Shown here in pieces: positions 61,690 to 64,000 of a stretch of 64,000 bases of DNA (position 1 is the stretch's first letter; each line of letters starts with the position of its first letter). The notes under the pieces are model-generated. The model did not search any database, was not told where the DNA came from, and saw nothing but the letters and a program-made list of their open reading frames with translations. Made by a program: the position numbers and the translations under genes. Source of the stretch: Scleromitrula shiraiana (Eukaryota; Ascomycota; Leotiomycetes; Helotiales; Sclerotiniaceae); contig JABELC010000007.1 of assembly GCA_028455995.1 (NCBI GenBank), positions 620,001 through 684,000 on the forward strand. The letters are read 5' to 3'.

Positions 61690-63968
61690 CTATTCTCTCT
61701 TTGCTTTTGGCAAATCTATCCATCCACTCAACAACCACCATATACCACCACAAAATGCCCCTCATCCTCAAAACTCAGAAACTTACTCTCCACCCCTCTC
61801 ATCTGTGCCATCGCAAAAGCCCTCAAACCCATACTATGTGGGCATCTTCTATCCAGCTCACCGTGTGTAACCAGTGTCGGAATCTCCCATGAATGCGCAT
61901 ATTGAACTGGATCCTATTTCTCAAATGAATGGCGTGTTTTCTCTGGATCGATATCATGTCCTCCGAAGAGAACTTTCCAGATATCGGGGACATCGGTTGC
62001 ATAGAGAGAAGGGAGTTTAACCATTCCAGCATGGGTGACAAGGGCTTTAAACTTTCGAGCAAGTGGCTGTCCTACAAGCCAGAAGATAAGATAACCCCCA
62101 TAACGACATTATTCGTATCCGCAATTGGAATATGTCCATCAATATGCTCCATGCAGTTCGAAAGATCATGGTATGGATTGCCACCCATGGCTTCAATCGC
62201 GGACTCTTTGAATGCCTCATTGTATCTTACAGAGCCTAGGTTATACCGTCAGCTAATGTGTAAGTGGGAGAGTAGATAACGTAAATACATACCAGTAATA
62301 TCCGGTAAGACTACAATATAACCTTGCTCGGCAAACAATGCGGCATTCGAGCGAAGACTCCAGATATCTTACCAAGACGAGAGCGGACCGCCGTCAATAA
62401 GAAGAGCGCGGGGATAGTTCTCCTCTTCTTCAAAGTACGAAGGTATAACAAGCCAGCTATGTACCTGATAATCCCCGTGGCCTTGATACCAGAACTCGGA
62501 GATCTGGTTTCTTTTAAGACCAAGTTTCTCAATATCTTGCGTCGCTGATAGAATAGAGTGGGATTTCATGGAAAAGTTCACGTTTAGGTATACACTACTT
62601 CCGACAAAATTTGTTTTGCTGACAAGTAACCGATGATCGGATGGCGAATTGGAATAACGATTGAAGCTTGATATGGAACCATACCCAACATCAATTGGTA
62701 TAGGTATGTTTTTAGTATTCTGTTCTCCCATAATATTGATCTCAAATATTTTCTGGTGCCCTGCATCTGCAGCCGAGATAAATAGTTTAGTTGAATCATT
62801 ACTCCATGTCAACGTTTCTGGATTTAGAGGCCACTGTTCTTCTGTTTCAGAATCAGTGTGCAGCTTAATCTCTGATGTAAAAGCATCGCCCTCCAAGCTG
62901 GTAACGAAAATATGGTTTCTACTGGTAATTCTCTGTTTGTCCTCATTCTTCAAAAACGACAAACCTGTTATCCAAAGAGAAAACGGGTAGGGAAGCAACA
63001 CCCGAGAAAGTATCAGCTACGATATTTCGAGGAACAATAGGTATGTCCTCTGCTTTATCACCACGGTTTTCGGAGTCCATCAATTGCTCGTGCGAGATGA
63101 AAACATCTGAAGTCCAAACTTGGCCACCACTATATCGAAGCCGTGAGTGCTCTTTGGTCCGGGCTACAAACACCAGGCCAGCACTAGAAATGTCACAATT
63201 CGTAGGTTCCCTAGGAACAATACCAGGATATGGAACGAAGTCCAACTCAGTCACTGAGTCTTTTAAGATGTCTATAATCTTTCTAGATAGACGAAATTGA
63301 GAATGAGTCTCATCTTTCTCAAACCTCAAATACCCCAACACTCGAGTTTCTGGTGGACCAGGAAAAAAACTGCGCACTGGTAGGGAAGTATACCCTTTGC
63401 CAGTAGAGTAAGATCGAGGTACAGTTTTGGTATCTTTTGAACCAAGAGCAATCATCCCAAACGCATCATCTGCTACTCGTGAAACCTTCAGAATCGAAAC
63501 GCTGCCTTCGACATGACCTGCAAGATACGATCTTGAATCAAACTGATCAGCCATCTTATACAATTACTGATTATTATTCTACATTAGAGGTACCTTTCCC
63601 TAGAAGCAAGAACATCTCCAACCCAGAATTCCGTTTCACCATCGACATCTTTCCGCCATACAGCACTATTATCAAATCCCGTCCAAGTAAGATCTTTAAC
63701 ATGAGTGTCTTTGAATACAAGTCAAGATTCACCATTATCAAGATCTAGAACATAACTTCCTGCTTGGTTGGAGTGGGTTTGAAATGAATAGGTGAAAGAT
63801 TATACAGAGCATGCGTTCCAGCTGGGTTAGGAACTGCCGCCGAACGGCGTGGTATTTCTAGGAATTCGCTACATCATCATCTAATTAGGTATGATACAAG
63901 AAGACTTTTGTAGGGGGCTTCACTTACGCAATATTAGATTTGTGAGCCATGCTCGGCATTCCGTTCAT
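61690..63968 (-). pseudogene. Prolyl-oligopeptidase-type S9 peptidase pseudogene lacking the catalytic serine region
   Basis: Remnant of a beta-propeller plus alpha/beta-hydrolase peptidase, starting at an ATG at 63968 (MNGMPSMAHKSNIA) with a normal first intron. The propeller parts read in order (FLEIPRRSAAVPNPAG; DLTWTGFDNSAVW; VEGSVSILKV; FVTSLEGDAF). The hydrolase domain follows (ALLIDGGPLSSW; FAEQGYIVVLPDITG). Lesions: in-frame stops at 63722-63724, 62369-62371 and 61914-61916; frame changes near 63775-63783, at an A/T run near 62949-62954, and near 61735. About 10-11 nt are missing at 62093-62100, where the nucleophile motif GxSYGG should lie between VVMG and GYLIFWLVG. The Asp (HGELDRRCP) and His (EDEGHFV) segments remain. 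The C-terminal tail (VVEWMDRFAKSKER) is in another frame. The protein cannot be active. Confidence 0.85.
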
Positions 63969-64000
63969 GATTCGATGCTAGACTTTACAATAGCATCTTT

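Overview
The window is nuclear DNA of a filamentous ascomycete (Pezizomycotina). Genes are split by many short introns (about 48-340 nt) with GTAAGT/GTATGT-type donors, CTAAC-like branch points and mostly YAG acceptors. Families are typical of moulds: a Zn2Cys6 factor, a GH72 cell-wall enzyme, an ABCG half-transporter, a HeLo-domain protein and an Aur1-like PAP2 protein. Intergenic spacers are long, microsatellite-rich and in places extremely AT-rich. Several proteins look Leotiomycete/Sclerotiniaceae-like to me, but that is an impression I cannot test here.

Layout. 1-4.1 kb: no gene, many TACTAGTA palindromes. 4.1-5.8 kb (-): GPI-anchored GH72 glucanosyltransferase. 5.8-11.6 kb: gene-poor, with a roughly 1-kb AT-rich block holding a degraded inverted repeat. 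11.6-12.5 kb (-): possible decayed coding relic. 12.9-14.8 kb (+): membrane protein of unknown function. 16.8-18.2 kb (+): Aur1-like PAP2 protein. 19.7-20.6 kb (-) and 21.4-22.5 kb (+): VPS24 (ESCRT-III) and the Hsp90 co-chaperone p23/Sba1, divergent. 25.4-27.5 kb (-) and 28.6-30.7 kb (+): Zn2Cys6 regulator and a HeLo-pseudokinase protein, also divergent. 32.7-35.1 kb (-): eight-exon ABCG half-transporter. 36.7-38.3 kb (-): broken BBE-type FAD oxidase. 39.8-40.2 kb: seven-unit minisatellite. 40.8-44.2 kb (-): calpain-like protease with a QTE-repeat tail. 45.0-48.3 kb (-): insulin-degrading-enzyme-type M16 protease ending in SKL. 53.4-54.3 kb (-): NDUFAF3-like complex I assembly factor. 54.9-57.4 kb (-): dihydroxy-acid dehydratase with 12 inferred exons, one only 8 nt. 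59.1-60.9 kb (-): low-complexity basic protein with repeated RRAREPSILG motifs. 61.7-64.0 kb (-): S9 peptidase pseudogene missing the catalytic serine region.

The genes do not form one pathway or biosynthetic cluster. They are mostly unrelated housekeeping and accessory loci, with two clear pseudogenes and one possible relic between them. The best candidate for an unusual system is the HeLo-pseudokinase gene: a fungal pore/cell-death-type N-terminus joined to a catalytically degenerate kinase domain, resembling animal MLKL in layout. Exon structures were inferred by eye from splice signals, reading frame and protein-family continuity, not from transcript data.
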